A stretch of DNA of 64,000 bases from Streptomyces chattanoogensis (GCF_001294335.1 NZ_LGKG01000013.1:186001-250000); one strand, 5' to 3'. Positions 1 to 8,492 are shown, numbered from the stretch's first letter. The notes: generated from the sequence alone by a model not told the origin. Program-made: numbers and translations.

Positions 1-1018
1 CGCGCGAGCGCGCCGGGTCCACTCGGTAGAACCGCTCGAAGATACGGTCCCGGTCCTTCTCGGAGATCCCGATGCCCTGGTCGGTCACCGCGATCTCGAT
101 CAGGTCGCCGCCGGGCGCGGAGATCCGGCGCCCGGCGATCCCGACCCGCGTACGGGCCGGGGAGTAGTTGACGGCGTTCTCGACGAGATTGCCGAGGGCC
201 GCGGCGAGCTGGCCGCGGTTGCCCCATACGTGCAGGTCGGCGGTGCCTCCGGCGGCCATGGTGATCTGCTTCGTGCCGGCCTGCTGGCGGCAGCGGTCGA
301 TCGCCTCGGCGACCAGCTCGTCGACCCGGACCGGCTCGGCGTCCTCCAGCGGGTCGTCGTTCTGCACCCGGGAGAGATCGATGAGCTCCTGGACGAGGCT
401 GGTCAGGCGGGTGGCTTCGTTCTGCATCCGGCCGGCGAAGCGGGTGACCGCCTCGGGGTCGTCGCTGGCGTCCATCACGGCCTCGGAGAGGAGGGAGAGG
501 GCGCCGACGGGCGTCTTGAGCTCGTGGCTGACGTTGGCGACGAAGTCGCGGCGGACCGCCTCTATGCGGCGGGCCTCGGTGAGGTCCTCGACCAGGAGGA
601 GGACCAGGCGGGAACCGAGCGGGGCGACTCTGGCGGAGACCGCGAGCGCGTCCCCGCGGCCCGTGCCGCGGCGGGGCAGATCCAGCTCCACCTGGCGTAT
701 CTCGCCGTCCCGGCGGGTGTCGCGGGCCATCTGCATCATCGGTTCGACGGCGAGCTTGCCGCCGCGGACCAGCCCGAGGGCGTACGCGGCGGAGCTGGCC
801 TTGACGACGGCGTCGGCCTCGTCCAGGACGACGGCGGAGGAGCGGAGGACGGACAGGACGGTGTCGACGCCGGGCGGGAGGACGGCGTCGGTGTGCAGGG
901 ACGTCCGCGTGGGCTTGGCCTGGTCCCGCTCGCTCCAGCGGAACGCCAGCATGGCGAAGACGCCGGTGCACAGTCCGGCGATCGCTGCCACTGCGGCAAC
1001 GGCCGCGTCCACGTTCAT
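1..1018 (-). CDS. phoR: PhoR-type sensor histidine kinase, 3' part beyond window edge
   Basis: Membrane sensor kinase for phosphate limitation that phosphorylates PhoP. About 339 residues are visible from the ATG at 1018. They show one N-terminal hydrophobic helix (about residues 4-26), a PAS-like linker, a HisKA phosphoacceptor motif (NVSHELKTP), the N box (NLVENAVNYSP), the G1 box (DQGIGI) and the F-box start (IFERFYRVD). The C-terminus lies outside the window. Divergent from phoU across a region with PHO-box-like repeats, which is the Streptomyces phoU/phoR-phoP arrangement. The mycobacterial orthologue is SenX3. phoP itself should lie just left of the window. Confidence 0.92.
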   Translation of the reverse strand, partial: MNVDAAVAAVAAIAGLCTGVFAMLAFRWSERDQAKPTRTSLHTDAVLPPGVDTVLSVLRSSAVVLDEADAVVKASSAAYALGLVRGGKLAVEPMMQMARDTRRDGEIRQVELDLPRRGTGRGDALAVSARVAPLGSRLVLLLVEDLTEARRIEAVRRDFVANVSHELKTPVGALSLLSEAVMDASDDPEAVTRFAGRMQNEATRLTSLVQELIDLSRVQNDDPLEDAEPVRVDELVAEAIDRCRQQAGTKQITMAAGGTADLHVWGNRGQLAAALGNLVENAVNYSPARTRVGIAGRRISAPGGDLIEIAVTDQGIGISEKDRDRIFERFYRVDPARSR

Positions 1019-1091
1019 GACTCCAGCGTATGCGGCACCTCGGACACTTCCCCAGCCGTGCGAGCGTCTGCTCGAACACCCGTCGCCCAGA

Positions 1092-1124
1092 GTTCACCGT
1101 GGCGTCGGTGGTGATTCACTCCGG
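1092..1124. promoter_or_regulatory. PHO-box-like array 1 (three 11-bp units)
   Basis: Three adjacent 11-bp units: GTTCACCGTGG, CGTCGGTGGTG and ATTCACTCCGG. The first and third match the GTTCACC-type direct repeat unit bound by PhoP in Streptomyces. The array lies 74 bp upstream of the phoR start and is the nearer of two similar arrays. It is preceded by the 17-bp string GTCGCCCAGAGTTCACC (1082-1098), which recurs exactly 140 bp to the right. Confidence 0.7.
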
Positions 1125-1231
1125 AGGCGGGGCGAGGGCCCGGAAGGGGCGTGCGCCCGTCCGCCGAAAGCCCCTGGTGAGCCCGATGCGACCGTCCGGG
1201 GCTCCCCGGCACCGCGGCCATGTCGCCCAGA

Positions 1232-1264
1232 GTTCACCTTCACGTCGGCATGGGTTCACTCCGG
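1232..1264. promoter_or_regulatory. PHO-box-like array 2 (three 11-bp units)
   Basis: GTTCACCTTCA, CGTCGGCATGG and GTTCACTCCGG form a second three-unit array with the same internal order as array 1, including a central CGTCGG-unit. The 17-bp string before and into the array (1222-1238) is identical to 1082-1098. It is placed to serve phoU (start 1455). The rest of the 436-bp phoR/phoU gap holds no gene that I can see. Confidence 0.7.
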
Positions 1265-1454
1265 GTGGGAGTGCCGGTCGCGCTGGCCCCGCACGGTGAG
1301 GGTGCGGGTGACGAATCGCTGACGAATCGATCCCGCACCGGCCACGCGGCGGCTGGGCTCCGCGGAGGAGGGGCCGTGCGGGCGCAGAGCGTGGGAGCGT
1401 GGGGAACCGAACCCCACCACCACCCGAACGACTCGATGCGAGAGAAGGTCACTG

Positions 1455-2132
1455 ATGCGGGACGCGTACCACGAGGAGCTGGATTCGATCGGCGAGGGCC
1501 TGGTCGAGATGGCCCGGCTCGTCGGCTCCGCGATCGGGCGCGCCACCACGGCGATACTCGATGCGGACCTCAAGCTGGCCGAGAGCGTGATCGCCGCCGA
1601 CGAGAAGGTCGACGACCTCCAGCGCGATCTGGAGGACCGGGCAGTCGCCCTTCTGGCGCGGCAGCAGCCGGTCGCCACCGACCTGCGGATCGTCGTCACC
1701 TCGCTGCGGATGAGCGCAGACCTGGAGCGCTCCGGCGACCTGGCCCAGCATGTGGCCAAGCTGGCGCGGCTGCGCTTCCCGCAGACGGCCGTCCCGCGCG
1801 ACCTGCACGCCACCATCCTGGAGATGGGGCAGCTGGCGCAGCGCCTGATGGCCAAGGCCGCCGAGGTCATCATCACCAAGGACGTCGATCTGGCGCTCCA
1901 GCTGGAGCAGGACGACGACGCGATGGACCTGCTGCACCGCGCCCTCTTCCAGCACCTGATGGACGACCGCTGGAAGCACGGCATCGAGACCGCCGTGGAC
2001 GTCACGCTGCTGGGCCGCTACTACGAGCGCTTCGCGGACCATGCGGTCTCGGTGGCCAAGCGGGTCGTCTACCTGGTCACCGGTGAGCACGCCGACGAGA
2101 TCGCCCCTCCGAACCAGGTCGACGGCGCGTAA
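1455..2132 (+). CDS. phoU: PhoU phosphate signalling protein
   Basis: Cytoplasmic negative modulator of the PhoR-PhoP phosphate system, 225 residues, the usual PhoU length. The two three-helix PhoU repeats carry the metal-contact motifs: D-x-x-E-R-S-G-D in the first half (ADLERSGDLAQH) and YYERFADHAVSV in the second. The start MRDAYHEELDSI is typical of the family. It is divergent from phoR and lies downstream of two PHO-box-like arrays, so its transcription is expected to rise when phosphate is low. Confidence 0.96.
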   Translation: MRDAYHEELDSIGEGLVEMARLVGSAIGRATTAILDADLKLAESVIAADEKVDDLQRDLEDRAVALLARQQPVATDLRIVVTSLRMSADLERSGDLAQHVAKLARLRFPQTAVPRDLHATILEMGQLAQRLMAKAAEVIITKDVDLALQLEQDDDAMDLLHRALFQHLMDDRWKHGIETAVDVTLLGRYYERFADHAVSVAKRVVYLVTGEHADEIAPPNQVDGA

Positions 2133-2262
2133 CGGCCACTCAGGGCGGTCGGCCGCTCCTGTGCGCCATTGACGTGTGCCTCCATGCGCCGTTGACGCGC
2201 CTCGCCACCGGGGCGTGCAATGGGCTCCGAGCTGACCCGAGGTGACCCCTAGGAGGCAATGC

Positions 2263-2403
2263 ATGGCGCCCATGGCACACTCCCCCGGCCCCACCCCGCC
2301 GCACGACGCGACGCCGCAGCTCAGTGGCTGCAGCTGCGGCCCCGGCTGCAGCTGCGGCTGCCAGAGCGGCGGCTCCTGCCAGTGCGGAGGCGGCTGCGGT
2401 TAG
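2263..2403 (+). CDS. Metallothionein-like cysteine-rich peptide (46 aa)
   Basis: Small ORF with a strong ribosome binding site (AGGAGG at 2251-2256). The first 20 residues are Pro/Thr-rich. Residues 23-45 hold eight cysteines in CxC and CxxxC spacing (C23, C25, C29, C31, C33, C39, C41, C45) separated by Gly, Ser and Gln, with no aromatic residue. This composition is that of a metal-binding (Zn, Cu or Cd) metallothionein-like peptide. Which metal it binds cannot be read from sequence. It follows phoU by 130 bp and is closed by a perfect-looking terminator. An in-frame second ATG lies three codons downstream. Confidence 0.72.
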   Translation: MAPMAHSPGPTPPHDATPQLSGCSCGPGCSCGCQSGGSCQCGGGCG

Positions 2404-2434
2404 CGGCTGCGCTCAGCGACTGCGATATGCACCA

Positions 2435-2468
2435 CGGCCCCGGTCGGCGTTCTCGCCGGCCGGGGCCG
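2435..2468. terminator. Strong hairpin terminator after metallothionein-like gene
   Basis: Fifteen-base arms (2435-2449 and 2454-2468) pair with one mismatch around a TTCT loop. No U-tract follows, as is usual in Streptomyces. Confidence 0.75.
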
Positions 2469-2619
2469 CTGCGTGGAGGGGGATGCAGCCGCACCTGCAT
2501 CACGCCGCTCGAAAGTCCTCCATCGATCCAATCGACCCAATCGGTCCCTTTTGTCACAAATGCATCGCGAACCGCCCGCCCCCCATAGCGGGCACCGCCC
2601 CCGGACCGTTGGCCCGGGC

Positions 2620-2829
2620 ATGAAGCCCTCGAAGGACTCCCAGCCCGTACCGCCCGCCCACGACGAATACCGCGCCGGCGTCAATCCCGAGCTGCTCGGC
2701 GCCTACTGGCTCGACACCCCCGGCCGGGACCACACGGCGGCGGACTGCCCCTGGTGCCGCGAACTGGCCGCCTCGGAAGCCGCCCGGAACGCGGCGCAAG
2801 CCCCCCACCCACGGAGAACCCGCAGATAG
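2620..2829 (+). CDS. Small hypothetical protein with CPWC motif (69 aa)
   Basis: Hydrophilic 69-residue ORF with one CPWC motif near residue 43 and a basic C-terminus (PRRTRR). I do not recognise a family. The ATG at 2620 is chosen because the upstream in-frame extension (from 2473) is low-complexity and overlaps the terminator tail. The gene ends 34 bp before the convergent gpmA stop. The single CxxC could bind metal or be redox-active, but nothing else supports either role. Confidence 0.5.
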   Translation: MKPSKDSQPVPPAHDEYRAGVNPELLGAYWLDTPGRDHTAADCPWCRELAASEAARNAAQAPHPRRTRR

Positions 2830-2863
2830 AGGGCTTGCAGCGCAGTGACGCGGGACGCCAGGA

Positions 2864-3625
2864 CTACTTCTTCTTGCCCTGGTTCTTCACGGCCTCGATG
2901 GCGGCCTTGGCGGCCTCCGGGTCGAGGTAGGTGCCGCCGGGGTTGACCGGACGGAAGTCGGCGTCCAGCTCGTAGGAGAGCGGGATGCCGGTGGGGATGT
3001 TCAGGCCGGCGATATCCGCGTCGGAGACGCCGTCGAGGTGCTTGACCAGGGCGCGCAGGCTGTTGCCGTGGGCGGCGACCAGGACCGTACGGCCCGCGAC
3101 GAGGTCCGGCACGATGCCGTCGTACCAGTACGGCAGCATCCGCACGACGACGTCCTTGAGGCACTCGGTCTTCGGGCGCAGCTCCGGCGGGATGTCCGCG
3201 TAGCGCGGGTCGCCGCTCTGGGAGAACTCGGCACCGTCCTCAAGGGCGGGCGGCGGGGTGTCGTACGAGCGGCGCCAGAGCATGAACTGCTCCTCACCGA
3301 ACTCGGCCAGCGTCTGCGCCTTGTCCTTGCCCTGCAGCGCACCGTAGTGGCGCTCGTTCAGCCGCCAGCTGCGGTGGACGGGGATCCAGTGCCGGTCGGC
3401 GGACTCCAGGGCCAGCTGCGCCGTGCGGATGGCGCGCTTCTGGAGGGAGGTGTGCACTACGTCGGGGAGCAGGCCGGCGTCCTTGAGCAGCTCTCCGCCG
3501 CGGACCGCCTCCTTCTCGCCCTTCTCGTTCAGATTGACGTCCACCCAGCCGGTGAACAGGTTCTTCGCATTCCACTCGCTCTCGCCGTGGCGGAGGAGGA
3601 TCAGCTTGTACGTCGCGTCGGCCAT
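2864..3625 (-). CDS. gpmA: 2,3-bisphosphoglycerate-dependent phosphoglycerate mutase
   Basis: Glycolytic and gluconeogenic enzyme that interconverts 3- and 2-phosphoglycerate in the cytoplasm. It has 253 residues, the normal dPGM length. The catalytic phospho-histidine motif [10 protein letters not shown] is at residues 9-18, followed by [13 protein letters not shown], the RHYGALQG substrate loop and the second histidine in [14 protein letters not shown]. The start MADATYK at 3625 matches the family, and in-frame sequence upstream is not protein-like. A Lys-rich tail (GKKK) ends the protein. Confidence 0.96.
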   Translation of the reverse strand: MADATYKLILLRHGESEWNAKNLFTGWVDVNLNEKGEKEAVRGGELLKDAGLLPDVVHTSLQKRAIRTAQLALESADRHWIPVHRSWRLNERHYGALQGKDKAQTLAEFGEEQFMLWRRSYDTPPPALEDGAEFSQSGDPRYADIPPELRPKTECLKDVVVRMLPYWYDGIVPDLVAGRTVLVAAHGNSLRALVKHLDGVSDADIAGLNIPTGIPLSYELDADFRPVNPGGTYLDPEAAKAAIEAVKNQGKKK

Positions 3626-3839
3626 GGCCTTGAGCGTAATCCACTTCCGGAAACGGCCCGCCCCCCGTCCAGGACCTGGGCTTCTCCGTGATCTGTGACG
3701 CTCCCCGCTCATTTGGGTGGCGGCCGCACCGCTCCGCTCTGTAGGTTGCGAACGTCCGCTGCGCCACTTACATCGTCGTCGCGGCATCACGTTCGCACAC
3801 CGCCCGCCTCACGGGCGCCGCGCCACCGGGGGAACTGTC

Positions 3840-5186
3840 ATGCCCACACCCACCGCCCCGTCCGCCCGTCCCCTCACCCGCCTCAGACAGGCCGCCCTCG
3901 CGAGCGTCTCCGGACTCCCCCGGCAGTTCTGGTGGCTGTGGACCAGCACCCTGATCAACCGGCTCGGCGCGTTCGTGGCCACGTATCTGGCGCTCTATCT
4001 GACCGTCGCGCGCGGCTACTCGGCCTCCTACGCGGGCCTGGTGGGCGCGCTCTACGGCCTGGGCGGCGTCGTCTCGTCCATCGGCGCCGGGGTGCTGACG
4101 GACCGGCTCGGCCGCCGCCCCACCATGCTGATCGCGCAGCTGTCGACGGCGGCGTCCGTGGCGCTGCTCGGCTTCATGGAGAACCCGGTCGCCATCGCCG
4201 TCGTCGCGGGCGTCGTCGGCATGGCCACCAACGCCTCCCGCCCCGCCGTGCAGGCGATGATGGCGGACATCGTCGCCCCCGAGGACCGTGTGCGGGCCTT
4301 CTCGCTCAACTACTGGGCGATCAACCTGGGCTTCGCGATCTCCTCCACCGCCGCCGGGCTCATCGCCGAACACGGCTATCTCGCCCTCTTCCTCGGCGAG
4401 GCCACCATGGTGCTGATCTGCGCCGTGGTCGTCTTCTGGAAGCTTCCCGAGTCCCGTCCGGAAGCGGCCCCCGAACCCCCCGCCGGGGCCTCACCGGACG
4501 CGGCCCCCGCCCGGATCTCCATGCTGACCGTCCTCCGCGACGGCCGCTTCATGACCGTCGTCGGCCTCAACCTCCTCCTCGCCCTCCTCTTCCAGCAGGC
4601 CTATGTCTCCATGCCGGTGTCGATGGGTCAGGACGGCTTCTCCAGCGTCGACTTCGGCCTTGTCATCGCCGTGAACGGAGCGCTCATCGTCCTGCTCCAG
4701 ATCCCGGTCACCCGCTTCATCGAACACCGCAGCCCCGCGATGCTGCTGATCGGCTCGTCCCTGCTGGCCGGTTACGGATTCGGGCTGACCGCGCTGGCCG
4801 GGTCGGTCGCCATGTACGCGGTCGCGGTGGCGGTCTGGACCCTCGGCGAGATCATCAACTCCCCCACCCAGATGGGCCTGGTGGTCCGCCTCTCCCCCCT
4901 CCACGGCCGCGGCCGCTACCAGGGCATGTACTCCCTCTCCTGGTCGGTCGCCTCCCTCACGGCTCCGCTGCTCGGCGGCGTGGTGATCGACCGCTTCGGC
5001 GCCGACACGCTGTGGGCCGCCTGCGCGGTCGTCGGGACGGTGGCGGCGGTGGGGTACGGGGCCCTGCTGCGGCGGCTTCCACGGCAGCAGGATCCGGCGG
5101 CCGCCGGGCAGCGGCCGAAGTCCGGTGCGGGGGCCGCGGCTTCGCAGGCCGGGACACCTGCCGAACCGACCGGGCCGACCGGCTGA
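3840..5186 (+). CDS. MFS transporter (12-TM, drug/metabolite exporter type)
   Basis: Inner-membrane transporter of the major facilitator superfamily, 448 residues. Twelve hydrophobic segments are visible. The loop 2-3 signature DRLGRRPTML (about residues 92-101) is the classic MFS motif A. A cytoplasmic loop rich in Pro/Ala (about 195-225) separates the halves, and the C-terminus is a disordered tail. Closest in appearance to MdtH/YdeE-like exporters, but the substrate is not predictable. Start at 3840 with GGGGGAAC just upstream. Divergent from gpmA. Confidence 0.88.
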   Translation: MPTPTAPSARPLTRLRQAALASVSGLPRQFWWLWTSTLINRLGAFVATYLALYLTVARGYSASYAGLVGALYGLGGVVSSIGAGVLTDRLGRRPTMLIAQLSTAASVALLGFMENPVAIAVVAGVVGMATNASRPAVQAMMADIVAPEDRVRAFSLNYWAINLGFAISSTAAGLIAEHGYLALFLGEATMVLICAVVVFWKLPESRPEAAPEPPAGASPDAAPARISMLTVLRDGRFMTVVGLNLLLALLFQQAYVSMPVSMGQDGFSSVDFGLVIAVNGALIVLLQIPVTRFIEHRSPAMLLIGSSLLAGYGFGLTALAGSVAMYAVAVAVWTLGEIINSPTQMGLVVRLSPLHGRGRYQGMYSLSWSVASLTAPLLGGVVIDRFGADTLWAACAVVGTVAAVGYGALLRRLPRQQDPAAAGQRPKSGAGAAASQAGTPAEPTGPTG

Positions 5187-5314
5187 CCGCGCGGGCCCGG
5201 GCGCATCCGGGGCCCGCCAAAGCCCTTCGACCGCGTCCGCCCGCGCCACTACCCTTCCTCTGCATGCCCCCTTCCAGGACGTCCTACCGATCTTGAGCGA
5301 GAGTGCTACCGGCT

Positions 5315-5782
5315 TCAGCCGGTAGGTGCATCGCCCCACCTACCGGCCGGCTGCCGCCCCGGGCGGTCCTGTGCCTCGATGTAGCGCTCGACCACTGCCA
5401 GCGGGGCGCCACCGCATGAGCCCGCGAAGTAGGAGCCGGACCAGAACCGGCCGTGCATGATCGCGCGGTTCACGTTGTACGTGAACTCCTGGCGCAGACG
5501 CCGCGAGGAGACTCCCTTGAGGCTGCTTACCAGCTTCGAGATCGCGACCTTCGGCGGATAGTGCACGAGCAGGCGCACATGGTCCCGCTCGCCGCTGAAC
5601 CGCTTCAGCTCGGCGTCGAAGTCCGTGCAGACGTCGCGCATGCTCTCTTCGCAGCGCATCAGCATCTCCGGTGTGAAGACTTTCCGCCGGTATTTGGTGA
5701 CGAACACCAAGTGCACATGAAGGTTGTGGGCGACGTGCGCACCTCGGCGCACTTCAGGGTTCTCTTCCCAACGTGGTGACAT
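5315..5782 (-). CDS. tnpA: IS200-type Y1 transposase TnpA with altered HUH motif
   Basis: Single-strand transposase of the HUH/Y1 family, 155 residues, full length. It shows LVFVTKYRRKVF at the N-terminus, the conserved GERDHV-LLVHYPP segment, the WSGSYFAGSCGG stretch, and ERYIEAQ, which carries the nucleophilic tyrosine. The HUH motif, normally His-hydrophobic-His (HVH), reads HVR. The codon at about 5575-5577 is CGC instead of CAC/CAT. The second His helps hold the catalytic metal, so this copy is probably inactive unless another residue substitutes. It starts 11 bp from the tnpB start on the opposite strand. Confidence 0.85.
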   Translation of the reverse strand: MSPRWEENPEVRRGAHVAHNLHVHLVFVTKYRRKVFTPEMLMRCEESMRDVCTDFDAELKRFSGERDHVRLLVHYPPKVAISKLVSSLKGVSSRRLRQEFTYNVNRAIMHGRFWSGSYFAGSCGGAPLAVVERYIEAQDRPGRQPAGRWGDAPTG

Positions 5783-5793
5783 GAACCAATGCC

Positions 5794-7102
5794 ATGGTGA
5801 TTGAAGTATCCGGCCAACTCAAAGGCCAGGGAGGGAAGTTGAAGCAGCAGCGTGCACACAAAGCGCGGCTCTACCTGACTCCCGGCCAGTCCCTCAAGGT
5901 CGAGGACCAGGGCCATGCCGGCCGCGCCATGTGGAACCTGCTCCACTCGTGGTGGACGATGCTCCCGAAGGGGCAGCGGAATCTCGCCGCAGCCGATGAG
6001 ACGATGCGTCAGGGCCGCAAGGACCTGCCGTGGCTCGCCGACCTGCCCGCTCAGGCATCACAAGCCGTGCTGAAGACGTACTTCCAAGGCTGGAAGAACT
6101 GTTGGGAGGGCCGCGCCCAGGCCCCCACCTTCAAGGGCCGTTTCCGGTCCCGCATGGCCATCGACATTCCACAGGGCCGAGACCTGCAGGTCGTTCGCCT
6201 CAACCGGCGTTGGGGCCGCATGTGGGCACCGAAGATCGGGCACGTCTTGTTCCGCTGGACCAAGGATCTGCCCGTTGGTAAGCGCGCCGACAAGAACAAC
6301 AAGGTCACCGGCGCCCGCCTCGTGAAGGAAGCAGACGGCTGGTACGTCGTCTTCCGCGTCCAGACTGAGGTCCCCGAACCGGTCGAGCACACCGGCCCGA
6401 CCGTGGGCATCGACCGAGGCGTCACCAAGCCCCTCGCCCTGTCGGACGGCACCTTCCGCGAACACGGCCCCTGGCTGTCGAAGGGCGAGACCAAGCGGCT
6501 CCGTCGCCTGGAGAAGGCCGCCGCCCGCAAGAAGCGGGCACGTAAGCCGAAGGAGAAGACCAGCACCCGGCTTGCCCGCACCTATGACCAGATCGCGCAG
6601 CTCCGCGCCAAAGCCAAGCGCCGAGCACTCGACTGGCAACACAAAACCACCACCGGCATCGCACGGCAGTTCTCGCGTGTCGGGGTGGAAGACCTGACCA
6701 TCCGCAAACATGGCCAAGTCCGCCAAGGGGACCGTGGAAGCCCCCGGCAAGAACGTCCGCCAAAAGGCCGGCCTGAACCGTGCGATAGCCGGTGAAGCGT
6801 GGGGCCGCACCGTCACGATGCTGCAATACAAGACCGCCCGGCGCGGCGGCATCGCGGTCAAGGTCCCCGCCCCCAGAACCTCCCTGCGCTGCTCGGCGTG
6901 CGGCTTCATCACACCGGGCAGTCGGGAGACCCAGGCCCTCTTCGTGTGCAAGAACCCCCACTGCGGGTTCCAGGCCAATGCGGACACCAACGCAAGCTGC
7001 AACATTGATCACGCCGCCGGATTGGCGGTGTCAGGACGTGGAGACCTAGGGGTTGCCCAGTCTGCGAAGCGTCAACCACCCACCAAGCCGCACGCGGCCT
7101 GA
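5794..7102 (+). pseudogene. tnpB: TnpB (IS605 OrfB, RNA-guided nuclease family), frameshifted
   Basis: The reading frame runs from 5794 through the RuvC-I aspartate (GIDRGV, D207) and the RuvC-II glutamate (GVEDL, E299), then shifts. Homology continues one frame over from about 6710 (MAKSAKGT) through the zinc finger (CSAC ... CKNPHC) and the RuvC-III aspartate (ANADTNAS). The break maps to the AAA at 6706-6708: removing one A restores the usual reading R-N-M-A-K-S-A-K-G. The first-frame product would end at 6795 without zinc finger or third catalytic Asp. A TTG at 5839 is an alternative start closer to usual TnpB N-termini. Sequencing error cannot be excluded. Confidence 0.85.
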
Positions 7103-7225
7103 GACGGGATTCCCCCTCGTCTCACGAGGAGGAGATCAAGTGTGCCTCCCCTGCCGGGGCCGCCTGGGGGCGGTGCCGCGTACCGGGAGTGAGGCGGGGA
7201 AACGGAGCGGGCGGACGGCTGCCCG

Positions 7226-7708
7226 TCAGCCGGCGGCCGGCCAGTCCCAGCCCAGCTGGAGGAACATCCCGAGCCGGTCGCTCACGGCGCGGATCTCGGC
7301 GATCCTGCTCCGGCGCAGGGTGAAGATCCAGATCTGCTCGACCGAGAAGGACCGGTGGGTGGGTTCCGGCATACGGGGATGGGCGCCGGTGTGCGTCCCG
7401 GTGACGGTCAGCCGCGCGACCACGGTCTCGCCCTCGGCGATCAGCTGCTCGGCGGTCACCGCGAACTCCCCGAAGGCCGCGAGCTGTTGACCGAAGCCCT
7501 CGAAGGCGGCGCCGGGCCGGTCCTCCTCGCCGTGGATGATCTTGTTGTGGTCCACGACGTCGGGCGCCAGACAGCCGGGAAAGTCCTCGGTCCGGCGCTC
7601 GTTGACGGCCGCGAGGAATCCTTCGACGACCCGCTTGTTCTCGGTGACCCTCTGCTTGTCCTCGGTGATGACCTGTTTGTTCTCGGTGATGTGCGCCGGT
7701 GCCGGCAT
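7226..7708 (-). CDS. SnoaL-like / ester cyclase family protein
   Basis: NTF2-fold protein of 160 residues of the SnoaL-like ester cyclase group. The segment VVEGFLAAVNERRTEDF...LAPDVVDHN, the histidine-aspartate core and GTHTGAHPRMPEPTHRSF are typical. Function is unassigned; members range from polyketide cyclases to stress proteins. The N-terminus (about residues 8-26) is built from three similar heptads encoded by imperfect 21-bp repeats at about 7634-7697. It faces a TetR regulator and shares with it an intergenic region with two matching operator palindromes, so that regulator probably controls it. Confidence 0.75.
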   Translation of the reverse strand: MPAPAHITENKQVITEDKQRVTENKRVVEGFLAAVNERRTEDFPGCLAPDVVDHNKIIHGEEDRPGAAFEGFGQQLAAFGEFAVTAEQLIAEGETVVARLTVTGTHTGAHPRMPEPTHRSFSVEQIWIFTLRRSRIAEIRAVSDRLGMFLQLGWDWPAAG

Positions 7709-7726
7709 CCCGTCCCACCCCTGTGT

Positions 7727-7774
7727 CTTACGTCGTAAGAATATCTGCCCGCTAGAGTGAACTTACGGCGTAAG
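7727..7774. promoter_or_regulatory. Twin TetR operators CTTACGNCGTAAG
   Basis: Two perfect 13-bp palindromes, CTTACGTCGTAAG (7727-7739) and CTTACGGCGTAAG (7762-7774), lie 35 bp apart in the short divergent gap between the SnoaL-like gene and the TetR gene. They differ only at the central base. Placement and symmetry fit operators for the adjacent TetR protein controlling both genes. Confidence 0.85.
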
Positions 7775-7802
7775 AAAGTCAAGGGACGCGAGGACGGCGA
7801 GA

Positions 7803-8483
7803 GTGGCGAGGACTGCGGGCAAGGGCGGCAAGCGGACACCCGGCGAACGGGCCGGGCTGTCACGGGCGCAGGTGCTGGACGCCGCGCTGGACCTCGTGGA
7901 CCGCGAAGGGCTGCGGGGCCTGTCGATGCGGCGCCTCGGAGGGGCGCTGGGGGTGGAGGCCATGACGCTCTATCACTACGTGCCCAACAAGGAGGCGCTG
8001 CTCGACGGCCTGGTGGAGCGGGTCTTCGCCGAGGCCCTGCCCCCGTCGGCCGAGGGCGCACCCTGGCAGGAGCAACTGCGCGGCTATGCGGCGGAGTTGC
8101 GGGAGGCGCTGCTGCGGCATCCGGGCGTACTGCCGCTGGCGGTGACCCGCCCCATGGTGACGCCCGCCGGCCTGGACGCGGTGGAACGCGGCCTGGGCGC
8201 ACTGACCGCCGCCGGGTTTCCGCTCGGCCGGGCGCTCGATGCGCTCAACGCACTGTCCCTGTTCGTCGTCGGACACACGGCCGGCGAGGCCGGCATCGGC
8301 CAGGACGCCGACCCGGAGGGACACACGCCCGGTTCGCCCGGCTGGCTGTCCCGGCTGGACGCCGCGCGCTATCCGCTCCTCGCGCAGGCGGCCCGGACCG
8401 GAGCCGGTGTGGACGACACGGACCGGTTCCGCTTCGCGGTCGAGGCACTGATCAGCGGATTCGGCGCCGCGGCGAGGCCGTAG
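7803..8483 (+). CDS. TetR family transcriptional regulator
   Basis: 226-residue repressor. The N-terminal helix-turn-helix (SRAQVLDAALDLVDREG ... GVEAMTLYHYVPNKEALL, residues about 20-70) is classic TetR. The C-terminal domain resembles the TetR_C_1 (tetracycline repressor-like) group. GTG start at 7803 follows a weak purine-rich stretch. Two palindromes upstream suggest autoregulation and control of the divergent SnoaL-like gene. The ligand is unknown. Confidence 0.88.
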   Translation: MARTAGKGGKRTPGERAGLSRAQVLDAALDLVDREGLRGLSMRRLGGALGVEAMTLYHYVPNKEALLDGLVERVFAEALPPSAEGAPWQEQLRGYAAELREALLRHPGVLPLAVTRPMVTPAGLDAVERGLGALTAAGFPLGRALDALNALSLFVVGHTAGEAGIGQDADPEGHTPGSPGWLSRLDAARYPLLAQAARTGAGVDDTDRFRFAVEALISGFGAAARP

Positions 8484-8492
8484 CGGCCCGCA

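Larger units (their letters stand above)
5298..7140. mobile_element. IS200/IS605-family element (tnpA and tnpB, both damaged)
   Basis: Divergent tnpA and tnpB genes are bounded by subterminal hairpins. The left-end hairpin has 8-bp arms CTACCGGC/GCCGGTAG with loop TTCA (5306-5325), and its loop overlaps the tnpA stop codon. The right-end imperfect hairpin GAGACG...CGTCTC (7101-7123) overlaps the tnpB stop. Proposed cleavage points are after TTGAG (5293-5297) on the left and after TCAAG (7136-7140) on the right. These are inferred from hairpin spacing, so the exact ends may shift by a few bases. The element lies between the MFS gene and a SnoaL-like gene. Confidence 0.7.

Noticed and set aside
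6690..6720. Programmed -1 frameshift in tnpB
   Set aside because: The needed shift is +1, there is no X-XXY-YYZ slippery heptamer, and one extra A explains it simply.
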